Positions 34,942 to 42,380 of a stretch of 64,000 nt of DNA are shown one piece after another. A program made the translations under genes and the position numbers. The notes beneath the pieces were generated by a model. That model ran no database searches. It was given only the letters and a program-made list of their open reading frames with translations, and was not told where the DNA came from. The first letter of the stretch is position 1; each line of letters starts with the position of its first letter. The stretch comes from an uncultured Burkholderiales bacterium (GTDB lineage: Bacteria; Pseudomonadota; Gammaproteobacteria; Burkholderiales; Burkholderiaceae_C): the NCBI GenBank assembly GCA_945952065.1, contig CAMFGY010000019.1, forward strand, positions 21,986-85,985. Reading direction: 5' to 3'.

Positions 34942-36243
34942 TTAGAGCTTGCGCGAATCAGCGGCGCTGCCGCCGCAGGCGCGGGCGTATTGCGCCAGCA
35001 CTTGGGCCACCCGGTGTTGGGCCAGGGCCGTGGCCGAGCGGCTCAGCTGGCCCTGCAGCACGGCGGCGTACTGCTCCGGCATGAACTGGCTCAGCAAGGG
35101 CAGGGGCAGGCTCAGCGCATCCAGGTTGGCGATCAAATTGTCCAGCGCGGCCTGCACCTGGGGCTCGCCCCAGTAGTAGCGGCAACGGTCGCTGAAGGCA
35201 TAGGCACGCAGCAGGGCTTGGGTGGCGGCGTCGCCGCTGTAGTGCTTTTGCCATTGCTTGGGCGCGGCCCGCATGGCGGCGTCCAGCACCTCGGGCAGGC
35301 GCGAACGCCGCTCGGCCGGCAGCAAGGCTGCTTCGATGGCGGCCAGCGCAAACCAGGCTTCGCGCAGTGCAAAGGTCAGCGCCGGGCCGACCTTGAGGAT
35401 GGCGAAATGGTCGCGCACCAGCGCCTGCAGCGAGGCCTCGGTTTGGTAATCGGTGGAATGCGCCTCAAAGACCAGTGCGGTTTCATCGATCACAAACTGC
35501 GACAGCGCCGCCGCTTCGGCGGGCCGGTAGTGGTGCACGCTGCTGTGGTCAAAGTCCACGCCGGGTTGCACCACCATGGCGATCACCCGCCCCCAGGCCG
35601 CTTGCATGTCGGGGCTGGCAAAGGCTTGGGCATGCACTTGCAGCGTTTGCGCCGCGGCTTGCGGCGTGGTGACCGACAGACCCGCGTCCAGCGAGGCTTC
35701 GCCGCCGGGGATGGGCACCTCGGTGCCGATCACATAGCAGGGCGGGGCTAAACCTGCGGCCTGGGCGGCCTGCTCGGCCACCCGCGCCAAGTCGGCCGAG
35801 CGCGCGGCCACGGTGGCGTCGGGCAGGCGCTCTGGGTCGTCGGCGCAGGCCATGCTGCAGTCCAGATGAATCTTTTCGAAGCCGGCCGCCACATAGGCGC
35901 GGATCAGCTCGCGCGCATGGCCCATGGCCTCGGCCGCAGGCAGGTGCTGCCAGGCATTCGGGCCCAGATGGTCGCCGCCCAGGATCAGGCGGTTGGGCGC
36001 AAAACCCTGCTCGCGCGCCAGCGCCTGCACATAGTCGCGGAACTGCGCGGGCGTCATGCCGGTGTAGCCGCCGAATTGGTCCACCTGGTTGGAGGTTGAT
36101 TCAATCAGCAGCGGCCCACCGTACTGCTGCGCCACGGTCATGGCGGCGCGCAGCACCTGTTCATTGGCGGAGCAAACGCTGTAGACGCCCACGGGCTCGC
36201 CGCGGCGATGGCTGGCCATCAAGTCAAGGAGCAAAGAAGACAT
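34942..36243 (-). CDS. GatZ/KbaZ-family protein, probable tagatose-6-phosphate 4-epimerase
   Basis: Codes for 433 residues, the usual family length. Family marks are G-V-Y-S-V-C-S-A-N-E-Q-V, L-L-I-E-S-T-S-N-Q-V-D-Q-F-G-G-Y-T-G, L-I-L-G-G-D-H-L-G-P-N-A-W, I-H-L-D-C-S-M and later V-Q-P-G-V-D-F-D. GatZ and KbaZ were first described as helper subunits of class II tagatose-bisphosphate aldolase. Other members are reported to be D-tagatose-6-phosphate 4-epimerases. Here there is no KbaY/GatY aldolase and no tagatose-6-phosphate kinase in the locus, so the epimerase role is the better fit. It lies between the ROK kinase and agaR genes. Confidence 0.85.
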   Translation of the reverse strand: MSSLLLDLMASHRRGEPVGVYSVCSANEQVLRAAMTVAQQYGGPLLIESTSNQVDQFGGYTGMTPAQFRDYVQALAREQGFAPNRLILGGDHLGPNAWQHLPAAEAMGHARELIRAYVAAGFEKIHLDCSMACADDPERLPDATVAARSADLARVAEQAAQAAGLAPPCYVIGTEVPIPGGEASLDAGLSVTTPQAAAQTLQVHAQAFASPDMQAAWGRVIAMVVQPGVDFDHSSVHHYRPAEAAALSQFVIDETALVFEAHSTDYQTEASLQALVRDHFAILKVGPALTFALREAWFALAAIEAALLPAERRSRLPEVLDAAMRAAPKQWQKHYSGDAATQALLRAYAFSDRCRYYWGEPQVQAALDNLIANLDALSLPLPLLSQFMPEQYAAVLQGQLSRSATALAQHRVAQVLAQYARACGGSAADSRKL

Positions 36244-36282
36244 GGTGGGATCAAAAAGGGTAGGGATGGACGAAGGGGCGCT

Positions 36283-37236
36283 TCAAGCCGAGTGCGTGCG
36301 CTGCATACCCAGCAGCGCCGCGCCGCGGGTGCCGGCCGCATCGCCAAAGCGCGGCGGCAGCACCTCAGGCACTTGCACGCTGGCAAACAAATGTCGGCTC
36401 ATGGCTTCGGGCAGCTGGGCATACAGGCGTTGCAGCTTGGACAAACCGCCGCCCAGCACGATCACATGCGGGTCTTCGATCAAGACCAGTTGCGCCAGCC
36501 CATAGGCCAGCAGGTCCAGATGCATCTCGCGCACGTTCAGGGCCAGCGGCTCGGCGGCCTCGGCCAGGGCTTCGATGGCGGGCACGTCCAGCCCCTCCGC
36601 GGCGCCAAGGCCCGCGAAGTGGCGATACAGCGCCGCATAGCCGGTGCCGGAAACATAACGCTCCAAACAGCCGGTGAGCCCGCAGGCGCAAGACCACAGC
36701 GGCAGCTGGTACTTTTGCTGCAGCAGGGCCGGCAGGGCGCTGTGCCCCCACTCGCCGGCCAGGCCATTGCGGCCGCGCAGCAGCTGGCCCTGCTGGCAAA
36801 AGCCGCCCCCAGCCCCGGTGCCGATGATGGCGCCGAACATGCTGGGGTAGGCCGCCGCCGCACCGCCATGCGCCTCAGACAGCGCAAAGCATTGGCAGTC
36901 ATTGCCGATGGCCACCGGCCGGCCCAGGCGGGCCTGCAAGGCGGGTGCCAGGGCTTGGCCGTTCAAGGCCGGCACATTGGAGCTCAGCTGGCGGCCAGTA
37001 CGGGGGTCGGTCACCCCAGGGGCGCCCAGGCCCACCGAGCCCTGCAGGCCCAGGGCCGCATCGGCGTCTTGCACCAAGCCGCACACCGCGTCCAAAAAAG
37101 CCTCAAAGCTATGGCCCGGCGTGGCCACGCGCTTGCGAAAGCGCTCTTGCAGCAAGGCCGCATCGCCATAGGCGACCAGCTCCATCTTGCTGCCACCGAT
37201 GTCGATGCCGTAGTGGGCTTCAGCGGGCTTCGTCAT
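36283..37236 (-). CDS. ROK-family amino-sugar kinase (probable GalNAc kinase)
   Basis: Codes for 317 residues. The phosphate-binding D-I-G-G-S-K is at 12-17, the catalytic Asp113 lies in G-N-D-C, and the zinc site is His165 (G-E-W-G-H) with C-A-C-G-L-T-G-C (Cys183, 185 and 190), as in NagK and other ROK sugar kinases. It would phosphorylate the imported sugar at C6 with ATP in the cytoplasm. This step replaces the PTS of the E. coli aga system. GlcNAc or glucose are possible alternative substrates; the locus favours GalNAc. The start overlaps the agaS stop by 17 bases. Confidence 0.9.
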   Translation of the reverse strand: MTKPAEAHYGIDIGGSKMELVAYGDAALLQERFRKRVATPGHSFEAFLDAVCGLVQDADAALGLQGSVGLGAPGVTDPRTGRQLSSNVPALNGQALAPALQARLGRPVAIGNDCQCFALSEAHGGAAAAYPSMFGAIIGTGAGGGFCQQGQLLRGRNGLAGEWGHSALPALLQQKYQLPLWSCACGLTGCLERYVSGTGYAALYRHFAGLGAAEGLDVPAIEALAEAAEPLALNVREMHLDLLAYGLAQLVLIEDPHVIVLGGGLSKLQRLYAQLPEAMSRHLFASVQVPEVLPPRFGDAAGTRGAALLGMQRTHSA

Positions 37237-38407
37237 AGCGGTGCAGGGTGACGCCTTGAACCACGCGGTTGACGGTGCCGTCCGGGAAAGGGTTGTCCGG
37301 GGTCAAGCCCAGGCTGACCGAGCGCTGCAGCGCGTATTGCTGGGCCATCAGCAGCCACAGCGGGGCCAGCCATTCATCGCCGCCGGCCAGCAATTCCGGC
37401 GCTGGCTGGCAGCGCAAGTCTTCTGGCCTTGCTGCGCTGTTGGCGCTGCTGCTCAAGCCCACTTCAATGACCTGGCCCGCCACTTGGTCGCGGCGCAGCT
37501 CGGCCAGCAAATCAGCGTCGAACTGGCGTGCATAGGCATCGCTGGACGGGAAGAGCAGCACCAGCGTGTTCTTGTCGAGGATCGATTTCGGCCCGTGGCG
37601 AAAGCCCAGCGGCGTGTTGGCAAAGGCCAGCACCCGCCCACAGCTCAGCTCCAGCACCTTCAGCGCAGCCTCTTTGGCCAAGGCTTCCAGGGGGCCACTG
37701 CCCAGGTAAACGATGCGGGTGAAGGGGCGCTCGGCCAGCGCGGCCACCGGGGCCGCCCAGTCTTGCAGCAGCTGTTCGGCCTGGGCGGCCAGCGCCTCCA
37801 AACGGGCCAGGCGCTGCGGCCAGGCCTCGGACGAAAAGGCCAGCAGGGCCGCCAGTTGCATGCTGCTGAAACTCGACGTCATGGCGAAGCCGCGGTCGCA
37901 GGAGGCGGCGGGCATCAAGAGGTTCAGTGTGTCGGCACGGTCGCGATTGCGCCGGTACAGCTCACCCTCGGCATTGCAGGTGATGTTCAAAAAGCGCGGC
38001 GCGTCCACCAGTTGTCGCACCAGGTCCACGGCGCCCAAGCTCTCCGGGCTGTTGCCGCTGCGCGCGAACGACACCAAGAGCGTCGGCCGGCCGCGCTGCA
38101 GATACAAGCCCGGGTGGCTGATCAAGCTGGTGGTGGGCACGGCACGCACCTCGGCGGCCCAGGCTTTGTTGGCGCGCTCGACCACGGCTTCGCCGCAATA
38201 GGCCGAGCTGCCGGCGCCGGTGAAGATCACCAAATGCTCGGGCTGCGCCAGCCAATCGTGCAAGAAGGCGTCGATCTGGGCCTGTTGGCCGTGCAGGCTT
38301 TGCCCCAGCTCGCGCCAGATGCGCGCCTGCTGTGCAATTTCTTCGGCCGTGTGCAGACCTTTCAGTTCTTGCCAAGCGGCAGGCGTGCGATGGAGCATGG
38401 TGTTCAT
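37220..38407 (-). CDS. agaS: AgaS-type galactosamine-6-phosphate deaminase/isomerase (SIS domains)
   Basis: Codes for 395 residues with two SIS domains. Family motifs are F-T-G-A-G-S-S-A-Y-C-G-E near the start of the first SIS, V-S-F-A-R-S-G-N-S-P-E-S, the M-T-S-S-F-S-S-M-Q-L-A segment and FANTPLGFRHGPKSILD in the second half. The R-H-G-P-K-S and M-T-S-S-F elements are typical of AgaS and set it apart from GlmS. It turns galactosamine-6-phosphate into tagatose-6-phosphate and ammonia. It is the first gene of the operon, facing the GH31 gene across a 350-base control region. Confidence 0.92.
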   Translation of the reverse strand: MNTMLHRTPAAWQELKGLHTAEEIAQQARIWRELGQSLHGQQAQIDAFLHDWLAQPEHLVIFTGAGSSAYCGEAVVERANKAWAAEVRAVPTTSLISHPGLYLQRGRPTLLVSFARSGNSPESLGAVDLVRQLVDAPRFLNITCNAEGELYRRNRDRADTLNLLMPAASCDRGFAMTSSFSSMQLAALLAFSSEAWPQRLARLEALAAQAEQLLQDWAAPVAALAERPFTRIVYLGSGPLEALAKEAALKVLELSCGRVLAFANTPLGFRHGPKSILDKNTLVLLFPSSDAYARQFDADLLAELRRDQVAGQVIEVGLSSSANSAARPEDLRCQPAPELLAGGDEWLAPLWLLMAQQYALQRSVSLGLTPDNPFPDGTVNRVVQGVTLHRYDEAR

Positions 38408-38758
38408 AGTGAAAAAGGGCGTGACGGAGGAGTCCGTCGAAGGCCTGAATTACTTTCACTGTAGCAAAGAAGAAAAGAAAAAGAAAGTTATTCGGGGGAA
38501 ATAAGCCCAGGCTCCAGTCGTGCAGGTTTCAGCCGATGGAATCGGTGTTGTGCCGAAGAAGGCCCGATGAAATCGGACCTTTGGCGTATTTGCCGCCAGC
38601 GCATTGCTTCGTCTCTGCCCGGCTAATTTTCGCTTTCGGCAAAAAAATCTAATGGTTTTCACTGAATTTCCAGGGTTTATCTTTCGTTTCAGCTTTCGAT
38701 GGTTTGACAGTGCCTGCCAGCCTGCCTAGAGTCCGCTCAAACTTTGCAATCGAAAACC
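38408..38758. promoter_or_regulatory. Divergent control region of the amino-sugar locus
   Basis: About 350 bases between agaS and the GH31 gene, clearly more AT-rich than its surroundings. It has GCTTTCGG (38632-38639), CTTTCGTT (38681-38688) and GCTTTCGAT (38692-38700), near-copies of the motif upstream of agaR. These are candidate AgaR operators close to the GH31 start. A long purine run (GAAGAAAAGAAAAAGAAAG, about 38467-38486) lies in the agaS leader; read on the minus strand it is a pyrimidine tract. Confidence 0.5.
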
Positions 38759-41700
38759 GTGAAAACAAGCGTCCCTCTTCGCAAAACCCTCTCGCTCTCG
38801 ACCCCGCTGCAAGCCCGCCGGGCTGGGCGTATGGCTGGCGCCCTGGGCGCGGCGGGTTTGTTGGCTTGGATGACGGCGGCGCAAGCGGCATCGGTGGGCA
38901 ATGTGCGGGAACTCATGGCTGTGCCGCAAGGCCCGAGCGCTGCGGCGCAGGCCCCTGCAGGCCAAGGCGTGCACCACTGGGATGTGCGCACCGACGCCAA
39001 GGTGCGGGTGCGCATCAGCCTCTTGCGCGCCGATGTGCTGCGCATCTGGGCGGGCAATAAAGACCAGCTGCTGCCCGCGCAAGACAAGGCGGCGCCCATC
39101 GTCATTGGCCAGTACACCGAGGCGGTGCCGCACCGCATGACGGACGAGGGCGATCACTGGTTGCTCAGCACCTCGCAGCTCGCACTGCGCGTCTACAAGA
39201 AGCCCTTGCGTTTTGCGCTTTACAAGGCCGATAAGCAAACCCCGATCTGGACTGAAACCCAAGCGCTGGACCTCACGGACAAGCTGGTGGTGCAGACCCT
39301 GGCTAGCCAGAAAGGCGAGCGCTTTTTTGGCGGCGGCCAGCAAAACGGCCGCTTCGAGTTCAAGGGCAAGCCGCTGGAAGTTTCGTATTCGGGCGGTTGG
39401 GAAGAGGGCGACCGACCCAGCCCCGCGCCGTTTTTGATGAGCTCGCGCGGCTGGGGCATGTTGCGCAACACCTGGAGCGACGGCAGCTACGACTTGCGCC
39501 AGCAAGAGCAGATCAGCCTGCAGCACCAAGAGGGCCGCTTTGATGCCTATTACTTCGTCGGCGACAGCCTGCGCGAGGTCTTGGCCCGCTACACCGAGCT
39601 GACCGGCCGTGCCCGCCTCTTGCCGCGCTGGGCTTATGAGTACGGCGATGCCGACTGCTACAACGACGGCGACAACATCAAAAAACCCGGCACCGTGCCC
39701 AAGGGCTGGAGCGACGGCCCGAGCGGCAAAACGCCCGATGTGATCGCGAGCGTGGCCCAGAAATACCGCGAGCACGACATGCCGGGCGGCTGGATCTTGC
39801 CCAACGATGGCTATGGCTGCGGCTACACCGACCTGCCTCAGGTGGTGAAGGGCCTGAGCGAGCTGGGCTTTCGCACCGGCTTGTGGACGGAGAACGGCGT
39901 CGACAAGATCAAATGGGAAGTCGGCACCGCCGGCAGCCGCGCGCAAAAGCTGGATGTGGCCTGGACCGGCCAGGGCTACCAATTCGCCATGGATGCCAAT
40001 CAATTGGCCTTCAACGGCATCTTGGACAACTCCGACGCGCGCCCCTTCCTCTGGACCGTGATGGGCTGGGCCGGCATCCAGCGCTATGCCGTCACCTGGA
40101 CCGGCGACCAAAGCAGCAGCTGGGACTACATCCGCTGGCACATCCCCACGGTGATTGGCTCGGGTCTGTCGGGCCAGGTTTACGCCACCGGCGATGTGGA
40201 CGCTATTTTTGGCGGCAGCCCCGAGACCTTCACCCGCGACCTGCAATGGAAGACTTTCACCCCGGTGCTGATGGGCATGAGCGGCTGGGCCGCCCAGGCG
40301 CGCAAGCATCCCTGGGCCTATGACGAGCCCTACCGCAGCATCAATCGCAAGTATCTGAAGCTGAAGATGCGGCTCACGCCGTATATGTACAGCTTGGCTC
40401 ACGAGGCCGAGGCCAGCGGCGCGCCGCTGGTGCGCGGCTTGATGTGGGACCACCCGAACGACCCCCATGCCTACACCGAGGCGCACAAATACCAGTTCTT
40501 CCTCGGCAAAGAGCTGCTGGTGGCGCCGGTGTACCGCAGCCAGGCGGCGTCGAACGGCTGGCGCAAAGGCATCTATCTGCCCGAAGGCCAGTGGTTTGAC
40601 TACTGGGACGGCCGCCTGGCCCGCGCCGGCCGCGAGGGTCGCGTGCTGGACCTGCAAGTGAGCTTGGACAAGCTGCCGGTGTTTGTGCGCGCGGGGGCCA
40701 TCCTGCCCATGTATCCCGAGATGCTGTATGACGGACATAAGCCCAAGGATCAGCTGACCTTGGACTTGTACCCGCATGGCGAATCGAGCAGCACGATTTA
40801 TGAAGACGACGGCCTGACCCGGCAATACCGCGAGCAGGGCAAGAGCAGCCAGCAGACGGTGCGCATGAGCGCGCCGGTGCAGGGCGCGGGCGATGTGCGC
40901 ATTGACGTGGGCGCGGTGCAGGGCGAGTACCAGGGCCAATTGCCGCAGCGCAGCCTGGCCTTGATGGTGCACACCCATGCGCAGCCCGAGTCCGTCGAAC
41001 AGGCGGGTCAGGCGATGACGCAGTTCGCCGATCGCGCGGCCTTCGAGACCGCCAGCCAGGGCTGGTTCTACGACCCGCAAGACAAATTCGGCACGCTGCA
41101 CATCAAGACCGGGCCGCGTTCGATTCGGCAGGCAGCGGTGTTCAGCGTGCGCATCGCGGCGCAAACCGCGCTGACCCAGAATGAAGAATTCCCCGCCGCA
41201 CCCGAATTGGGCCGCCAGGTGCCGGTGGACAGCTTGACCGTGGTGAACCGCCCGGGTGAAGAGCCCGGCCATCCGCTGGAAAACGCCTTCGATGACAAGC
41301 CCGAGACCTGGTTCCGCACCACCCGCAACCAAGCCATGCGCGCCGGCCCGCACGAGTGGGTGCTGGGCCTGGGCGAGCGCCGCCTGATCGATGGCATCGA
41401 GCTGGCGCCGCGAAATGACAAGAACTGGCAGCACGGCCAGATCCGTGATTACGAGGTCTATCTGGGCGACAACAACGGCGATTGGGGCCAGCCCGTGGCC
41501 AGCGGTCGCCTGCGCCTGCAAGAGGGCAAGCAGACCATTCAGTTCGCCAAACCGGCGGCGGGCCGCCTGCTGCGCTTCCGGGTCTTGAGCACGCACAAGC
41601 CCGAGGGGGAGTCTGCCAGCAATGCCAGCGACCCCATGGTGACCGCGCTGAACGAGGCGGAGAAAAAGCCCGCGGCCCAGGCCTTCAATGCCTTGGCGCC

Positions 41701-42253
41701 CAGCGATGTCGAGCCCATCGTCTTGTCTGCCTTCCATGTGCTGGAACACCGCCTGCCTTCGGGTGAGGAACAGCAGCGCTATTTGAGCGATTTGCCCGGC
41801 ATGCCCAAAGCCGGACGCGACCGCCCGGCCAGCGCCGCCGCCGAAATGCGCATGAACGGATTGCTGTTCCGCAAGGGTCTGGGTGTGCGTGCGGGCCAGC
41901 AGCTGACTTTGAATTTGAGCGGCAACTGGCAGCTGTTCCGCGCCGATGTGGGCATCGACGACAGCTGCCGCAAGGCAGGGGGCTTGGAGTTCCAGATTTG
42001 GGGCGATGGCCGCTTGCTCTACAGCAGCGGCGCGGTGCAGGCGCCGGCGGTGGTCAAGCCAGAGTTGGATGTGCGTGGCGTGACGCAGCTGGACTTGCGC
42101 AGCCTGGCCTTGCAAGGCGGGTCGGCGGGCGGCGCCGGTCAGCCCTGCGGCAACTGGGCCAATGCTGCCCTGATCGGGCAAGAGGGGGCAAGGGGCGAGT
42201 GGTCACTCGCCGCGCCGCAGGCGAAACAGAGCAAGGCGAAGACCCCGAAGTAG
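38759..42253 (+). CDS. GH31-family glycosidase with F5/8-type and NPCBM domains, probable alpha-N-acetylgalactosaminidase
   Basis: Codes for about 1164 residues. The start is uncertain (GTG 38759 or TTG 38744; ATG 38831 would leave the signal peptide without its basic part). A Sec signal ends at A-A-Q-A-A. The GH31 barrel covers about 270-650, with GGWILPNDGYGCGYTDL and two acidic motifs, F-A-M-D-A-N (Asp about 412) and T-W-T-G-D-Q (Asp about 450), as likely nucleophile and acid/base. A discoidin-like domain follows at about 830-940 and an NPCBM domain at about 985-1145. The P-N-D-G-Y-G-C-G-Y motif and domains fit the GH31 branch with alpha-GalNAc activity. AgaR-type sites lie upstream. Confidence 0.88.
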   Translation: MKTSVPLRKTLSLSTPLQARRAGRMAGALGAAGLLAWMTAAQAASVGNVRELMAVPQGPSAAAQAPAGQGVHHWDVRTDAKVRVRISLLRADVLRIWAGNKDQLLPAQDKAAPIVIGQYTEAVPHRMTDEGDHWLLSTSQLALRVYKKPLRFALYKADKQTPIWTETQALDLTDKLVVQTLASQKGERFFGGGQQNGRFEFKGKPLEVSYSGGWEEGDRPSPAPFLMSSRGWGMLRNTWSDGSYDLRQQEQISLQHQEGRFDAYYFVGDSLREVLARYTELTGRARLLPRWAYEYGDADCYNDGDNIKKPGTVPKGWSDGPSGKTPDVIASVAQKYREHDMPGGWILPNDGYGCGYTDLPQVVKGLSELGFRTGLWTENGVDKIKWEVGTAGSRAQKLDVAWTGQGYQFAMDANQLAFNGILDNSDARPFLWTVMGWAGIQRYAVTWTGDQSSSWDYIRWHIPTVIGSGLSGQVYATGDVDAIFGGSPETFTRDLQWKTFTPVLMGMSGWAAQARKHPWAYDEPYRSINRKYLKLKMRLTPYMYSLAHEAEASGAPLVRGLMWDHPNDPHAYTEAHKYQFFLGKELLVAPVYRSQAASNGWRKGIYLPEGQWFDYWDGRLARAGREGRVLDLQVSLDKLPVFVRAGAILPMYPEMLYDGHKPKDQLTLDLYPHGESSSTIYEDDGLTRQYREQGKSSQQTVRMSAPVQGAGDVRIDVGAVQGEYQGQLPQRSLALMVHTHAQPESVEQAGQAMTQFADRAAFETASQGWFYDPQDKFGTLHIKTGPRSIRQAAVFSVRIAAQTALTQNEEFPAAPELGRQVPVDSLTVVNRPGEEPGHPLENAFDDKPETWFRTTRNQAMRAGPHEWVLGLGERRLIDGIELAPRNDKNWQHGQIRDYEVYLGDNNGDWGQPVASGRLRLQEGKQTIQFAKPAAGRLLRFRVLSTHKPEGESASNASDPMVTALNEAEKKPAAQAFNALAPSDVEPIVLSAFHVLEHRLPSGEEQQRYLSDLPGMPKAGRDRPASAAAEMRMNGLLFRKGLGVRAGQQLTLNLSGNWQLFRADVGIDDSCRKAGGLEFQIWGDGRLLYSSGAVQAPAVVKPELDVRGVTQLDLRSLALQGGSAGGAGQPCGNWANAALIGQEGARGEWSLAAPQAKQSKAKTPK

Positions 42254-42380
42254 CAGGCGTCACAACAGGCGCCACAACAGGCGCGAGATCTCAAGAACGG
42301 GCCCTGCAAGGCCCAGCGAACAACACCGTTGACAACAAGGTGGCGGATCAACTCGCCCCAACACAATGCAGGAGAAGGCA

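Noticed and set aside
38726..42181. 1151-codon open frame on the minus strand opposite the GH31 gene
   Set aside because: Shadow of a GC-rich gene: the product is rich in His, Gln, Ala and Arg without motifs, and the plus strand has a clear enzyme.
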